Origin: Fidelibacterota bacterium
GTDB lineage: Bacteria > Fidelibacterota > Marinisomatia > Marinisomatales > JAADGP01
Reading direction: 5' to 3'
Assembly: GCA_027021785.1 (NCBI GenBank)
Contig: JALUTR010000265.1
Location: forward strand, 1-32,001
Length of the DNA: 32,001 nucleotides
Under the pieces are notes generated by a model that saw only the letters and a list, made by a program, of their open reading frames with translations, did not search any database and was not told the origin of the DNA. A program made the position numbers and the translations under genes. The first letter of the stretch is position 1, and every line of letters begins with the position of its first letter. Shown in pieces: positions 16,471 through 27,438 of the stretch.

Positions 16471-16875
16471 ATGCCAACCAAGTTCACCGTAAGAGATTTT
16501 ATGGCAAAACATTTAATTACTTTCTCACCCGATATGAATGTTTATGCCGCGATTGACACCCTTTTAAAAAACAAAATTTCCGGCGCCCCGGTTGTTGACG
16601 AAAATGGGGAAATCATCGGAATGTTGTCCGAAATAGATTGTATGCACACGATCCTGGAAGCCTCCTACTACAACACGCCCGGAGCCTTGGTCGCCGATCT
16701 TATGTCGACCAAAGTAACCACCGTCGATGCTAATATGAGCATTGTTTCCCTGGCCGAAAAATTCATCAACAATTCCTACCGCCGATACCCGGTGGTCGAA
16801 GATGGAAAATTGGTGGGACAAATCAGTCGGCGTGATGTTTTACGGGCAATTCAAAAAATTCATAAGGCCGGGTAA
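16471..16875 (+). CDS. Two-CBS-domain protein
   Basis: A 134-residue cytosolic protein consisting only of a CBS pair (Bateman module). CBS1 is about 6-60 (VRDFMAKHLITFSPDMNVYAAIDTLLKNKISGAPVVDENGEIIGMLSEIDCM). CBS2 is about 75-130 (VADLMSTKVTTVDANMSIVSLAEKFINNSYRRYPVVEDGKLVGQISRRDVLRAI). Both carry the usual G-x-[IL]-[ST]-x-x-D ends. Such modules bind adenine nucleotides (AMP, ATP, SAM) and pass the signal to a partner; no effector domain is fused and no obvious partner is adjacent. The start is set by AAAAGGAG a few bases upstream of the ATG. The 234 bases before it (16237-16470) hold only a 7-base direct repeat, GGTGATC at 16301 and 16311. The gene converges on aspS with a hairpin between them. 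Confidence 0.93.
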   Translation: MPTKFTVRDFMAKHLITFSPDMNVYAAIDTLLKNKISGAPVVDENGEIIGMLSEIDCMHTILEASYYNTPGALVADLMSTKVTTVDANMSIVSLAEKFINNSYRRYPVVEDGKLVGQISRRDVLRAIQKIHKAG

Positions 16876-16888
16876 GAAGAGTATAATC

Positions 16889-16923
16889 AAAAGTGCGATA
16901 TGGTGTTCCAAACCAGGTCGCAC
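16889..16923 (-). terminator. Terminator hairpin between the CBS gene and aspS
   Basis: GTGCGA (16893-16898) pairs with TCGCAC (16918-16923), then a symmetric 3x3 internal loop, then GGT (16902-16904) with ACC (16912-16914). On the minus strand it is followed by TTTTGATT, 33 bases past the aspS stop, so it should end aspS. It may also serve the plus-strand CBS gene, where the tail is CTTCCTTCT. Confidence 0.7.
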
Positions 16924-16955
16924 CTTCCTTCTAAATTAACTTATTGAACGGCGGT

Positions 16956-18707
16956 TTATTCCTCTTTCAACTGAAGCCCCAACTCATCCAACCGTTCTTT
17001 CGATACCGGGCTGGGGGCATCATCCATCAGGGACATGGCTGATGTGGTCTTGGGGAAAGCGATTACTTCGCGGATATTCGGCGCTCCCGCCAACAGCATA
17101 ACCAGGCGATCAAAACCGAAGGCAATCCCACCATGAGGTGGGGCGCCATACCTGAACGCTTCAAGTAAAAACCCGAATTTTTGTTGGGCTTCGGCATCGC
17201 TGATACCCAGCAATCTGAACACGCGACGCTGAATATCGCGTTTATGAATACGAATGGAACCTCCGGCGATCTCGTACCCGTTCACTACCAGGTCATACCC
17301 GCGGGACCGCGCCGATCCCGGATCGGATTCCAGCGTATCAAGATCTTCCGGTTTGGGCGAGGTAAACGGATGGTGCATGGCCGTGTAACGTTGTTCCTCC
17401 GCATTCCATTCGAACATCGGAAATTCAACCACCCATACCGGCTTGAAGACATTTCTATCAACCAAACCTTCCCGCTGACCCAGTTCGGTTCTTAAAGCGC
17501 CCAATGCCTGTAAGACGGTTTCGCGCATTCCGCCGACAATGAACAGGATATCGCCGACCCCGGCGTTCAGATCCCGCCGAATTTTCTGTTTTAATTCGGG
17601 ACTGAAGAATTTCGAAATACCCCCGGTCAATCCTTCCTCATCCACTTTCATCCAGGCCAATCCCCCGGCACCGTAATGCTTAACAAAATCGGTAAGTTGG
17701 TCGATCATTTTCCGGCTGTACTTACTCCCCCCCTCCAGGACCAGGGCTTTGACACATTCAACCGTTTTAAAGGCATTAAACTCCGATTGGTCGGAATAGG
17801 GTTTGAACTCCTGCAGCCGCATATCGAACCGTAAATCGGGCCGATCGGTCCCGTACTTTTCCATTGCTTCATTGTAGGTGATTACCGGGAAGGAATCGGG
17901 TAAATCGATGTTTTTGATTTCCTTGAATACGGTTCGCGTCAATCCGGTACACAATTCCAATACATCTTCTTCATCGATAAACGACATCTCCAGATCGATT
18001 TGCGTAAACTCCGGTTGGCGGTCCGCCCGTAAGTCTTCATCGCGAAAACATTTTACGATCTGGAAATAACGATCAAACCCCGAGATCATCAATAATTGTT
18101 TATATGTCTGCGGCGACTGGGGCAAGGCATAAAACCGCCCGTGATGCAACCGGCTGGGAACCAGGTAATCGCGGGCGCCTTCCGGAGTTGACTTCATCAG
18201 GCAGGGGGTCTCGATTTCAACAAAATCGTGTTCCGATAAATAGCGGCGAACGGTTTGATACGTCCAATGCCGTATCAGCAGGTTTCTTTGTAATTCTTCG
18301 GTTCGAAGCTCCAGGTAGCGATATTTCAACCGGAATTCTTCCGTCGCGCTGTTGCGATCGGAGATCAGGAACGGCATTGCCGCGGCTTCGTTCAATATTT
18401 CCAGTTCACGTACCAATACTTCGATTTCACCAGTCGGAAGCTTCGGATTTACGGCCGACGGATCACGTTTTTGGACGTTTCCCTTTACGCTGATAACATC
18501 TTCCACGGACAATTTTTTCACCAGGTCGAAATCACCCTTGAAAGCGTCGGTGTTAAACACCAACTGCGTCTTACCGTATCGATCCCGGAGATCGACAAAT
18601 ATGACTTGTCCGTGGAGGCGTACCGAATTTACCCAACCATTCAGCGCTACCGACCGATTCACATCCTGAATTTTCAGGGTACCACAAGTATGTGTTCGTT
18701 TAAACAT
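16956..18707 (-). CDS. aspS: Aspartate--tRNA ligase (probably non-discriminating Asp/Asn)
   Basis: Class IIb aminoacyl-tRNA synthetase that charges tRNA-Asp. Length 583 residues and an internal GAD-type insertion mark the bacterial form. The N-terminal anticodon-binding OB fold runs to about 110. Motif 2 FRDEDLRADR is at 221-230 and motif 3 contains GFDR at 531-534. Residue 32 is His, in GWVNSVRLHGQVIF. In bacterial AspRS a His at this site (Pseudomonas H31) goes with relaxed specificity that also charges tRNA-Asn, while Leu goes with strict enzymes. That predicts tRNA-dependent asparagine formation by GatCAB, which is not in this window. The gene stands alone. The 186 bases between it and atpC hold only a weak 7-bp AT-rich hairpin (18854-18876). 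Confidence 0.97.
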   Translation of the reverse strand: MFKRTHTCGTLKIQDVNRSVALNGWVNSVRLHGQVIFVDLRDRYGKTQLVFNTDAFKGDFDLVKKLSVEDVISVKGNVQKRDPSAVNPKLPTGEIEVLVRELEILNEAAAMPFLISDRNSATEEFRLKYRYLELRTEELQRNLLIRHWTYQTVRRYLSEHDFVEIETPCLMKSTPEGARDYLVPSRLHHGRFYALPQSPQTYKQLLMISGFDRYFQIVKCFRDEDLRADRQPEFTQIDLEMSFIDEEDVLELCTGLTRTVFKEIKNIDLPDSFPVITYNEAMEKYGTDRPDLRFDMRLQEFKPYSDQSEFNAFKTVECVKALVLEGGSKYSRKMIDQLTDFVKHYGAGGLAWMKVDEEGLTGGISKFFSPELKQKIRRDLNAGVGDILFIVGGMRETVLQALGALRTELGQREGLVDRNVFKPVWVVEFPMFEWNAEEQRYTAMHHPFTSPKPEDLDTLESDPGSARSRGYDLVVNGYEIAGGSIRIHKRDIQRRVFRLLGISDAEAQQKFGFLLEAFRYGAPPHGGIAFGFDRLVMLLAGAPNIREVIAFPKTTSAMSLMDDAPSPVSKERLDELGLQLKEE

Positions 18708-18893
18708 ATCTTTACTCGAATATTAAGGACTGGAAACGTTGCTTGATATTAATACTAATTGTTGATAGAAATTGACAGAAATAGTCGCTCAACAGGCATC
18801 GGACCAACGTGGATCAAACGAGTCCCAGAGCGGGGGAACAGGCAAATTTTACAGAAAAGAATCCACTTCTCTTTTCAACGGTGTAAACGGTAA

Positions 18894-19292
18894 TTATCTT
18901 TGCGCTACGCGAAGTCGATTCAACGCCCTCTGAAGGGACGATTCCGCGCGTGTCACATCGATTTTTTGTTTTTGTGAAAGGCGATCCTTGGCGCGTTGTA
19001 TCGCCTCTTTTGCCCTCTCCACATTTATTTCATCCGACCTTTCCGCGGACTCCAACAACAGTTGCACCTTTCTACCCGTTACTTCCGCATATCCACCGCT
19101 GGTGGCAAAATAACGGGGTTCTTCATTCTCCCGGATAATTTTTATCTCCCCCACGGTCAACGCGAATACCGACTTGGTATGGTTTGCCATCACGCCAAAA
19201 AGACCGTCGATTCCGGGGCAACGGACATAAGCAACCTCCCCTTCATCATAGACCCGGGTCGGCGTAACTATCTCTAAATGAAAAGTACTCAC
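18894..19292 (-). CDS. atpC: F1 ATP synthase epsilon subunit
   Basis: Central-stalk subunit of F1, linking the gamma shaft to the c-ring and, in many bacteria, inhibiting ATP hydrolysis. The 132 residues have the N-terminal beta-sandwich (FHLEIVTPTRVYDEGEVAYVRCPGIDGLFGVMANHTKSVFAL) and a full C-terminal two-helix part (about 85-132, RSDEINVERAKEAIQRAKDRL and following). It is the last gene of the operon, two bases after atpD. The complete C-terminal helices mean inhibition through the extended state is structurally possible. Confidence 0.97.
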   Translation of the reverse strand: MSTFHLEIVTPTRVYDEGEVAYVRCPGIDGLFGVMANHTKSVFALTVGEIKIIRENEEPRYFATSGGYAEVTGRKVQLLLESAERSDEINVERAKEAIQRAKDRLSQKQKIDVTRAESSLQRALNRLRVAQR

Positions 19293-19294
19293 AC

Positions 19295-21578
<2,284 letters not shown>

Positions 21579-21590
21579 ACAACCAACCGA

Positions 21591-23120
21591 TTAAGACGCT
21601 TCTTTATAGGCGGCCAGAAAATCTTCGATCACTTTTCGCAGTTCCGTTTCAATATCCTCCGTGATTTCCTGTTTCTCCCGGATACGGGTCAGAATCGGAC
21701 TCCCGGACGACTCAAGATAACTTAAAAACTCGCGACTGAATTCCTTGGTCTGTTGAATCGACAAGCTATCAAGATAGCCATTGACGCCGGCAAAAATCAC
21801 CACCACCTGGTGTTCAACCGAAAGGGGCTCAAACTGGCCCTGGTTCAGGATTTCCACCAACCGGTATCCACGGGTCAATTGTTGCAGGGTGGCTTTATCA
21901 AGATCGGAACCGAATTTCGCAAACGCTTCCAGTTCACGAAACTGCGCCAGGTCCAGTCGCAATGAACCGGCAATCTGTTTCATCGCCTTAATCTGGGCAT
22001 TACCGCCCACCCGCGAAACGGAAATACCTACATTAATCGCCGGACGAACGCCCGAGTAAAAAAGGTCCGATTCCAGAAATATCTGGCCATCGGTAATTGA
22101 GATCACGTTGGTGGGAATGTAGGCCGACACATCACCTTCCTGGGTTTCGATGATCGGCAAAGCCGTTAAGGAGCCACCGCCAAGACTATCATTTAACTTG
22201 GAAGCCCGTTCCAGTAAACGACTATGGAGATTGAAAATATCACCGGGATACGCTTCCCGTCCCGGCGGCCGTCTTAATAATAAGGACAGTTGCCGGTAGG
22301 CAACCGCGTGTTTTGAGAGATCGTCATACACGATCAAGGCATGTTTCCCATTATCGCGGTAGTACTCGCCAAGCGTGCTGCCGGCATAGGGGGCGATAAA
22401 CTGCATCGGCGCCGGGTCGGAAGCATTCGCGGCGATAACGGTTGTGTATTCCATGGCTCCGCGGGCTTCCAGTTCAGCAACCACACGGGCAACCGTGGAA
22501 GCTTTTTGCCCGATAGCTACATAGATACAGTAGACAGGTGAATCAGTTTCGTGCGTATATTTCTGGTTGATAATCGCGTCGATCACGATAGCGGTTTTCC
22601 CGGTTTGCCGATCACCCAGGATGAGTTCCCGCTGCCCTCGTCCGATCGGAATCATGGCGTCAATCGCTTTGATACCGGTCTGAAGCGGCTCCTTCACCGG
22701 TTGTCGTGCCAAAACCCCCAGCGCTTTCCGCTCGATCGGCATTGATTCCCCGGCCGAAACGGGCCCCTTTCCATCCATGGGATGCCCCAGGGGATTCACG
22801 ACCCGGCCCAACATTCCCTCCCCGACGCCGATTTCAACCACCGCGCCGGTTCGTTTTGCCAGGTCACCCTCCTTGACCAGATAGCTTTCCCCGAAGAGTA
22901 CCAGGCCGACGTTGTCTTCTTCCAGATTCAGGGCCATCCCGAATACACCATTAGGAAGTTCGACCAATTCACTTGCCATGACATTTTCCAACCCACTTAC
23001 GTGGGCAATACCATCCCCGACTTCCAGTACCTCACCCACTTCGGAAACATCGATGTGAACATCGTATTTTTCGATCTGTTCTTGTAAAAGTGCTCTTATT
23101 TCTTCGGTTTTGATTTCCAT
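21591..23120 (-). CDS. atpA: F1 ATP synthase alpha subunit
   Basis: Non-catalytic nucleotide-binding subunit that completes the beta active sites. With the ATG at 23120 it has 509 residues. Walker A GDRQTGKT is at 169-176. The arginine finger equivalent to E. coli R376 is R370 in [16 protein letters not shown]. The C-terminal helical domain ends normally. A TTG five codons upstream (23135) is also in frame. I prefer the ATG because the resulting N terminus (MEIKTEEI) resembles the family start, though neither has a strong Shine-Dalgarno. It follows atpH by 18 bases. Confidence 0.97.
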   Translation of the reverse strand: MEIKTEEIRALLQEQIEKYDVHIDVSEVGEVLEVGDGIAHVSGLENVMASELVELPNGVFGMALNLEEDNVGLVLFGESYLVKEGDLAKRTGAVVEIGVGEGMLGRVVNPLGHPMDGKGPVSAGESMPIERKALGVLARQPVKEPLQTGIKAIDAMIPIGRGQRELILGDRQTGKTAIVIDAIINQKYTHETDSPVYCIYVAIGQKASTVARVVAELEARGAMEYTTVIAANASDPAPMQFIAPYAGSTLGEYYRDNGKHALIVYDDLSKHAVAYRQLSLLLRRPPGREAYPGDIFNLHSRLLERASKLNDSLGGGSLTALPIIETQEGDVSAYIPTNVISITDGQIFLESDLFYSGVRPAINVGISVSRVGGNAQIKAMKQIAGSLRLDLAQFRELEAFAKFGSDLDKATLQQLTRGYRLVEILNQGQFEPLSVEHQVVVIFAGVNGYLDSLSIQQTKEFSREFLSYLESSGSPILTRIREKQEITEDIETELRKVIEDFLAAYKEAS

Positions 23121-23138
23121 AGATTTACCAACCAATTG

Positions 23139-23678
23139 TTAAGTGTGTAAAAGTTCCTGCCTGAGCTGTTTCAAACGATGTTGCAGCGATCCATCGATAA
23201 CGATATTTCCGATCCGGAATTTAATTCCACCAAGAAGACCCGGATCGACAGTAACCTGAAGGTCCGCTTTTTTACCGGTGACCTGTTCCAAAGACTCCCT
23301 TATCCGTATACGGATATCTTCTTCCAGCTCCAGGGCGCTGTAGGCATTAACCGACACCAGGTTCAAAACCTCGTTTTGTTTCCCCCGGTATACAATCGCC
23401 GTCCGTGGGAACAGGTGCCATTCCCTTTTCCCGGCAAGAACACCGAAAAACTCGGCCGCTATCGGGTGACATTTTTTCTTCAGAATCGCCAACAATATTT
23501 GGGTCTTGTCCTTCGGGCTGATTTTGCCGGTATGGAAAAAGGCCCTGAACGCACCATCGGTTTTTATCAGCCTGGATACAATCCCCAACGATTCCCCGAC
23601 TTCAACGACGGCATTATAATGTTGGGCAACATTTATCAGCGCCGCCGCATATTGCTTCGCTTTCCGGTTAAGCTTCAT
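23139..23678 (-). CDS. atpH: F1 ATP synthase delta subunit
   Basis: Peripheral-stalk subunit (OSCP homologue) that ties the top of alpha to the b subunits. Length 179 residues. The N-terminal helical domain begins with AKQYAAALINVAQHYNAV. The C-terminal conserved stretch is VTGKKADLQVTVDPGLLGGIKFRIGNIVIDGSLQHRLKQLRQEL, which is diagnostic. The start overlaps the end of atpF by 11 bases, so the two are translationally coupled and probably made in linked amounts. Confidence 0.96.
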   Translation of the reverse strand: MKLNRKAKQYAAALINVAQHYNAVVEVGESLGIVSRLIKTDGAFRAFFHTGKISPKDKTQILLAILKKKCHPIAAEFFGVLAGKREWHLFPRTAIVYRGKQNEVLNLVSVNAYSALELEEDIRIRIRESLEQVTGKKADLQVTVDPGLLGGIKFRIGNIVIDGSLQHRLKQLRQELLHT

Positions 23679-24174
23679 GAATTGTTTTTACACTTTTTAA
23701 GGAATCCCGGATAAGCGCCAGATTTTCATCCTTTGACAAATTTTTCCCAATCAACTTACCGGCTATTTGCAGAGATAAATCCACCATTTCGACTTTTATC
23801 TCCTTTATCGCCTTTTCCTTTTCCCGCTGGATTTGTTTCTCGGCATTTTTCAGCATCGCATCCGCCTTCCCCTTGGTTTGCTCCAAGGTCTCATCTCTGA
23901 GCCGATTGGCAATAACCTTTCCTTCGGAAACAATCTTTCGCGCCTCATTTCTGGCCTTGGCAATAATGGCTTCCGATTCTTGTTGCAACCGTTCCAGTTC
24001 CTGCCTGGCCTTTTCCGCGTCGTCCAACGATTTGCGGATTGTCTCTTCCCGTTTCTCCAGCATGGCCAACAACGGTTTCCAGGCAAACTTGGCCAACAGG
24101 AAAAGGAGAACCAAAAAAGTTATGATGGTCCAGATAAATAAGCCTGGATCCGGTTGTACTAAGGGATTCGTCAT
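23668..24174 (-). CDS. atpF: Fo ATP synthase b subunit
   Basis: Peripheral-stalk subunit. The 168 residues have one N-terminal membrane helix (about 10-30, LFIWTIITFLVLLFLLAKFAW), followed by KPLLAMLEKREETIRKSLDDAEKARQELERLQ and a long charged coiled coil to about 140. Only one b-type gene is present, so the stalk should be a homodimer. It overlaps atpH by 11 bases. The 159-base gap to atpE upstream is the longest inside the operon. Confidence 0.96.
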   Translation of the reverse strand: MTNPLVQPDPGLFIWTIITFLVLLFLLAKFAWKPLLAMLEKREETIRKSLDDAEKARQELERLQQESEAIIAKARNEARKIVSEGKVIANRLRDETLEQTKGKADAMLKNAEKQIQREKEKAIKEIKVEMVDLSLQIAGKLIGKNLSKDENLALIRDSLKSVKTIHEA

Positions 24175-24333
24175 CGCTTTCTCCCAGTATTCGGGTGGTT
24201 CATTGTTTGGTTAGTGACGTACCACATCGTTTTTGTATTGATTACAACCTTACTCTATTCTCAGGTGAAAGGTTATTGTATACGTTACACGGGAGTCCAC
24301 CAACCAATATAAATCACCGTCCTTCCATACTAA

Positions 24334-24558
24334 TTATTTCATCAGGACAATGAGTAATGCAAAGACCTCAGCCAGGATTGCCACCCCTTCCAAAAGGAAC
24401 AACGGCAGGTTTACGGCGGCGGTAATTTTATCTGCTGCTTCGGGTTGTCGCGCTATACTTTCCGCTGCGGCAGCAGTGAAACGACCAATTCCGATACCCG
24501 CACCGATCACAATCATCCCCAGACCGAGCGCAGCGCCAAAGTAGTGTAGGTTTTCCAT
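24334..24558 (-). CDS. atpE: Fo ATP synthase c subunit
   Basis: Proteolipid of the rotor ring, 74 residues. Helix 1 has the glycine-rich run GLGMIVIGAGIGIGR and the loop has ARQPEA, the F1-contact motif. Helix 2 has LLEGVAILAEVFALLIVL with the ion-binding Glu57. The residue after it is Gly and the helix 1 glutamine of Na+-type rings is absent, so H+ coupling is more likely. A second acid, Glu64, sits two turns further along the same helix, which is unusual. The start is supported by GAGGTG seven bases upstream. The ring stoichiometry cannot be read. Confidence 0.97.
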   Translation of the reverse strand: MENLHYFGAALGLGMIVIGAGIGIGRFTAAAAESIARQPEAADKITAAVNLPLFLLEGVAILAEVFALLIVLMK

Positions 24559-24589
24559 GATTCACACCTCTAGTTATTATGTTTAATGT

Positions 24590-25513
24590 TTAATGATGAA
24601 CGTTTATTGCCATGCCGATAAAAACGGCCGACAGCATGGTAAAGACATACGCCTGAACCAGAATTACGATTATCTCCAAAGCCGAAACACCAACCGCCAG
24701 AGGGACGGAAATGACGATGCCGACTCCGATTCCGGCCAATGCACTGTGAAACAGGCCGGAAAAGATAAAGACAAACGAGAGGATTGCCAGGATGGCAATA
24801 TGGCCTCCCGTCATGTTGGCGGCTAAACGCATCGTCAAGGCAAATGGTTTAACCAGCATCCCCATGATTTCAATGGGTATCAGCATGATATAAAGGGGCC
24901 ATGCAAAACCCGGGGGAACCAAATTTTTCCAATGTTGAATAAATCCGTGCGCTCTTGAGCCCGCGATAATGATCGAAATAAAAGTAACCAGAGCCAGACC
25001 GGCGGTTACGTTATAATTACCGGTGGCGGTGACGCCGCCGTGCAAAAGGGTATTTATAAACTGCTTCTCCTCCGGCCCGACCCGGAGAATCAGACGGTTT
25101 ATGGCTCCTAACACGTCAAACACGGGGATCAAACCGAATCCATTGGCAGTAACAATGAAAAAGAAAAAAGTAAGAATCAGGGGAGTCCATGATAATAAAT
25201 ACTTGCGGCCCACGTTGGGCAATACAATCGAATCCCTGATGTATTCCACAATCGCTTCCAGGGCGTTCATGAACCCGGTCGGAACCGGGCGATCCTGTTT
25301 TAAATATTTTCTGACCGACCAGGTAACCGCCGTAAAAACCAACGCGGATACAATCCAAAGCAATAAAACGTGTTTGGTGACGGAAAAATCAATTCCCCAC
25401 AGGGTCGGCAATTCAAATATCGGGTGTTCCAGTGAACTATTGGAAACGTGTTCAATAATTACCTCACCAGCGTCAAATTCATTGGCGCCGTGGCCTTGTA
25501 CCGCTAAGCTCAT
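24590..25513 (-). CDS. atpB: Fo ATP synthase a subunit
   Basis: Stator channel subunit, with half-channels carrying ions to and from the c-ring. At 307 residues it is longer than E. coli (271), with an N-terminal extension and an extra loop near 135-170 (IGAINR-like to NYNVTAG) that I associate with FCB sequences. The essential Arg229 is in KPFALTMRLAANMTGGH. Five or more hydrophobic segments are evident. The start is set by AGCGAGGA just upstream. The gap to atpE is 31 bases and to the AtpI-like gene 18 bases. Confidence 0.96.
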   Translation of the reverse strand: MSLAVQGHGANEFDAGEVIIEHVSNSSLEHPIFELPTLWGIDFSVTKHVLLLWIVSALVFTAVTWSVRKYLKQDRPVPTGFMNALEAIVEYIRDSIVLPNVGRKYLLSWTPLILTFFFFIVTANGFGLIPVFDVLGAINRLILRVGPEEKQFINTLLHGGVTATGNYNVTAGLALVTFISIIIAGSRAHGFIQHWKNLVPPGFAWPLYIMLIPIEIMGMLVKPFALTMRLAANMTGGHIAILAILSFVFIFSGLFHSALAGIGVGIVISVPLAVGVSALEIIVILVQAYVFTMLSAVFIGMAINVHH

Positions 25514-25531
25514 CGTCCTCGCTTAAATTGT

Positions 25532-25891
25532 TTAATTCTGTTTAGCTCTGAAGGTCTTGGTAAAATAAATCGCTTCCAAACCATGAAGCAGGATAAAAAA
25601 GCCTGCGAAGCTAACAATAAATGCTAAAGGGTCAAAACCTAAAATTACAACAATCACCACTATATAAACACCGTATAAAACCATTTTCGCTATCAAGGCT
25701 TTTACCAAGAGATTCGTCACTCTCCGCGGTTCCTTATTATGGGTATGCGTTACTATCAAAACGGTTGTAACCCCCACCAGGAGGGGTGCGATCATTCCTG
25801 CGAATATTTCCCCCGTATAACCGGGAATCAACCTCGCGAGAATTCCCCAGGCACCGAAGCAGAACAAGGTTAAAAAAAAACTGAATTTCAT
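25532..25891 (-). CDS. AtpI-like membrane protein (ATP synthase subunit I family)
   Basis: A 119-residue protein with four hydrophobic segments (about 3-21, 28-48, 62-85 and 88-110). Subunit I proteins assist c-ring assembly and Mg2+ supply in some bacteria, and their genes lie at the start of atp operons. Sequence conservation in this family is low; placement just before atpB and the four-helix profile are the main support. The function is inferred. Confidence 0.75.
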   Translation of the reverse strand: MKFSFFLTLFCFGAWGILARLIPGYTGEIFAGMIAPLLVGVTTVLIVTHTHNKEPRRVTNLLVKALIAKMVLYGVYIVVIVVILGFDPLAFIVSFAGFFILLHGLEAIYFTKTFRAKQN

Positions 25892-25981
25892 CGGGAAACA
25901 CCCATACCCATTGAGATTCTACAAAACGGACTCAATGATACAGCCGACAAGAAGCGCTAAATTCGAATATTCTCATCCGGA

Positions 25982-26227
25982 TCACCGGCGATTTTTCCAC
26001 ACGACTTTCGCAATCTCGTAAAAACCAACGATTATTCCCAACAACAAACCGCCCAATAAAAACCACGGTCTCGTGTCTTGCCAGCGATCAATTAAATAAC
26101 CTAATCCCCCTAACAGGATAATCGCACCGATCATGGTATAGGAAGCGGAGGCGGCGGGACCACTTTGACGAACTATTTTTTGCAGATAGCGAAAAGAGCT
26201 CGCTAAAAAATTTTCCTCATCAGCCAT
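25982..26227 (-). CDS. AtpZ/AtpI-family protein (small ATP synthase accessory protein)
   Basis: With the start at 26227 this is an 81-residue protein. It has two membrane helices (about 28-45, SYTMIGAIILLGGLGYLID, and 52-70, WFLLGGLLLGIIVGFYEI), separated by DRWQDTRP. The short hairpin and the G-Y-x-x-D-R-W motif fit the AtpZ family, whose members are thought to form Mg2+/Ca2+-related partners of AtpI. A longer in-frame start at 26296 would overlap the bactofilin gene by 41 bases. I prefer the internal ATG, which leaves 28 bases. The gap to the AtpI-like gene is 90 bases. Confidence 0.82.
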   Translation of the reverse strand: MADEENFLASSFRYLQKIVRQSGPAASASYTMIGAIILLGGLGYLIDRWQDTRPWFLLGGLLLGIIVGFYEIAKVVWKNRR

Positions 26228-26255
26228 CGATATGCCTATTCCATGCAGCGTTAAA

Positions 26256-26633
26256 TTATTTTTTCCCGACATTGTTTGCCTGAACCGCTGATTCATTCAA
26301 TGACCTGACATCACAACGTCCCTCGAATTGCGCTCCTTCTTCGATTGCCAATCGGCGGTAAACCAAATCCCCGGCGAGCGCCGATTCGTGGCCTAACACC
26401 ACACGGTTTCCGGCCGTCACATTACCTTTTACGGTGCCGCCGATATGTACGTCGCTGGCGGTAACATTGCCTTGCACTATTGCACCTTTCGCTATCCGCA
26501 CCGGCCCCTTGGTAGTGATATGACCATATATTTTTCCATATACGATCAAGCCACCCTCCAACTCAACATTGCCGGTCACCGTCGCATCCGCGCCGATCAT
26601 CGTGTGAACATTCTGAAAATCGATCTTACTCAT
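26256..26633 (-). CDS. Bactofilin (polymer-forming cytoskeletal protein)
   Basis: A 125-residue protein forming one beta-helix domain. The regular repeats of G, V and N are plain to see: GADATVTGNVELEGGLIVYGKIYGHITTKGPVRIAKGAIVQGNVTASDVHIGGTVKGNVTAG. Short termini flank it. Bactofilins polymerise without nucleotides and position cell-wall or segregation factors. Its start overlaps the M23 peptidase gene by 8 bases, so the two are coupled. M23 peptidases commonly neighbour bactofilins and act on peptidoglycan under bactofilin control. Confidence 0.93.
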   Translation of the reverse strand: MSKIDFQNVHTMIGADATVTGNVELEGGLIVYGKIYGHITTKGPVRIAKGAIVQGNVTASDVHIGGTVKGNVTAGNRVVLGHESALAGDLVYRRLAIEEGAQFEGRCDVRSLNESAVQANNVGKK

Positions 26634-27432
26634 TGTTTCCCGGACTTAAATCCACGGTTTTATATTCGGGGAAAAATTCCATCGGATCAATTGCTTTTCC
26701 GCCGTGCCATACTTCGAAATGCAAATGGGGCCCGGAAGAAATACCGGTATTGCCGACCAACGCGATAACATCTCCCCGCTTTACAAAATTATGTTGTTCC
26801 ACCAGGTTCTGCTGATTATGACCATAATGGGTAAAGTATCCGTCGCCATGATAAATGATGACAATATTGCCCAAATCGTATGTCCATCCCGCATACACCA
26901 CATAGCCCGAGGAAGCGGCCAGTACCGGATCCCCCTTTTTTGCGGCAATGTCAATCCCGTAGTGGTTTTTCTGGTGATAAATCGACGCCTTGTCCATGCG
27001 TTGGGTAACATACCCTTTTACCGGTGCCAGGGAAGGGATATTTTCCACATAGGAAATGTGAAATTCTTCCTCACCTGAATATTCCGCTGAGGACACGGCC
27101 GCGCTGGTATCGGTCAAACCTTCGTCGGGGGTAAACTTTAATTCCGTCCCCAACGTTTTCCGGATTAACTGGTCCATCTGCTTCATGCGTTGCAAATCCT
27201 GCATCAGCGCCATGATCTCCATGCGTTCTTTTACCATCCCATCATATTTGGTCTGCATTTCATCGAATTGACGCGCTTTCGGCAAGGAATATACTCCGAC
27301 TCCAATCAGACCGACCAAAATCACGATAAGGATGAAAATGGAAAGCACCAGTTTACGGCGGGATATCGTGAACTGCCTGTTCTCATCCCCATTATCGGGA
27401 ATTACTAAAACCGTATACCTGTCCGGTTTCAT
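26626..27432 (-). CDS. M23-family (LytM) peptidoglycan endopeptidase, membrane anchored
   Basis: A 268-residue protein with a cytoplasmic N terminus and one membrane helix (about 29-48, VLSIFILIVILVGLIGVGVY). A short coiled coil follows (about 55-95), then a periplasmic M23 domain from about 140. The metal ligands are complete: H157 and D161 in NHYGIDIAA, and H238 in PHLHFEV; H205 and H236 are the expected catalytic pair. It should therefore be an active zinc endopeptidase cutting peptide cross-links. It sits between parB (6-base gap) and the bactofilin (8-base overlap). Confidence 0.93.
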   Translation of the reverse strand: MKPDRYTVLVIPDNGDENRQFTISRRKLVLSIFILIVILVGLIGVGVYSLPKARQFDEMQTKYDGMVKERMEIMALMQDLQRMKQMDQLIRKTLGTELKFTPDEGLTDTSAAVSSAEYSGEEEFHISYVENIPSLAPVKGYVTQRMDKASIYHQKNHYGIDIAAKKGDPVLAASSGYVVYAGWTYDLGNIVIIYHGDGYFTHYGHNQQNLVEQHNFVKRGDVIALVGNTGISSGPHLHFEVWHGGKAIDPMEFFPEYKTVDLSPGNNE

Positions 27433-27438
27433 TTCACA

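Noticed and set aside
23178-23714. 178-codon ORF antisense to atpH
   Set aside because: Shadow of atpH and atpF.
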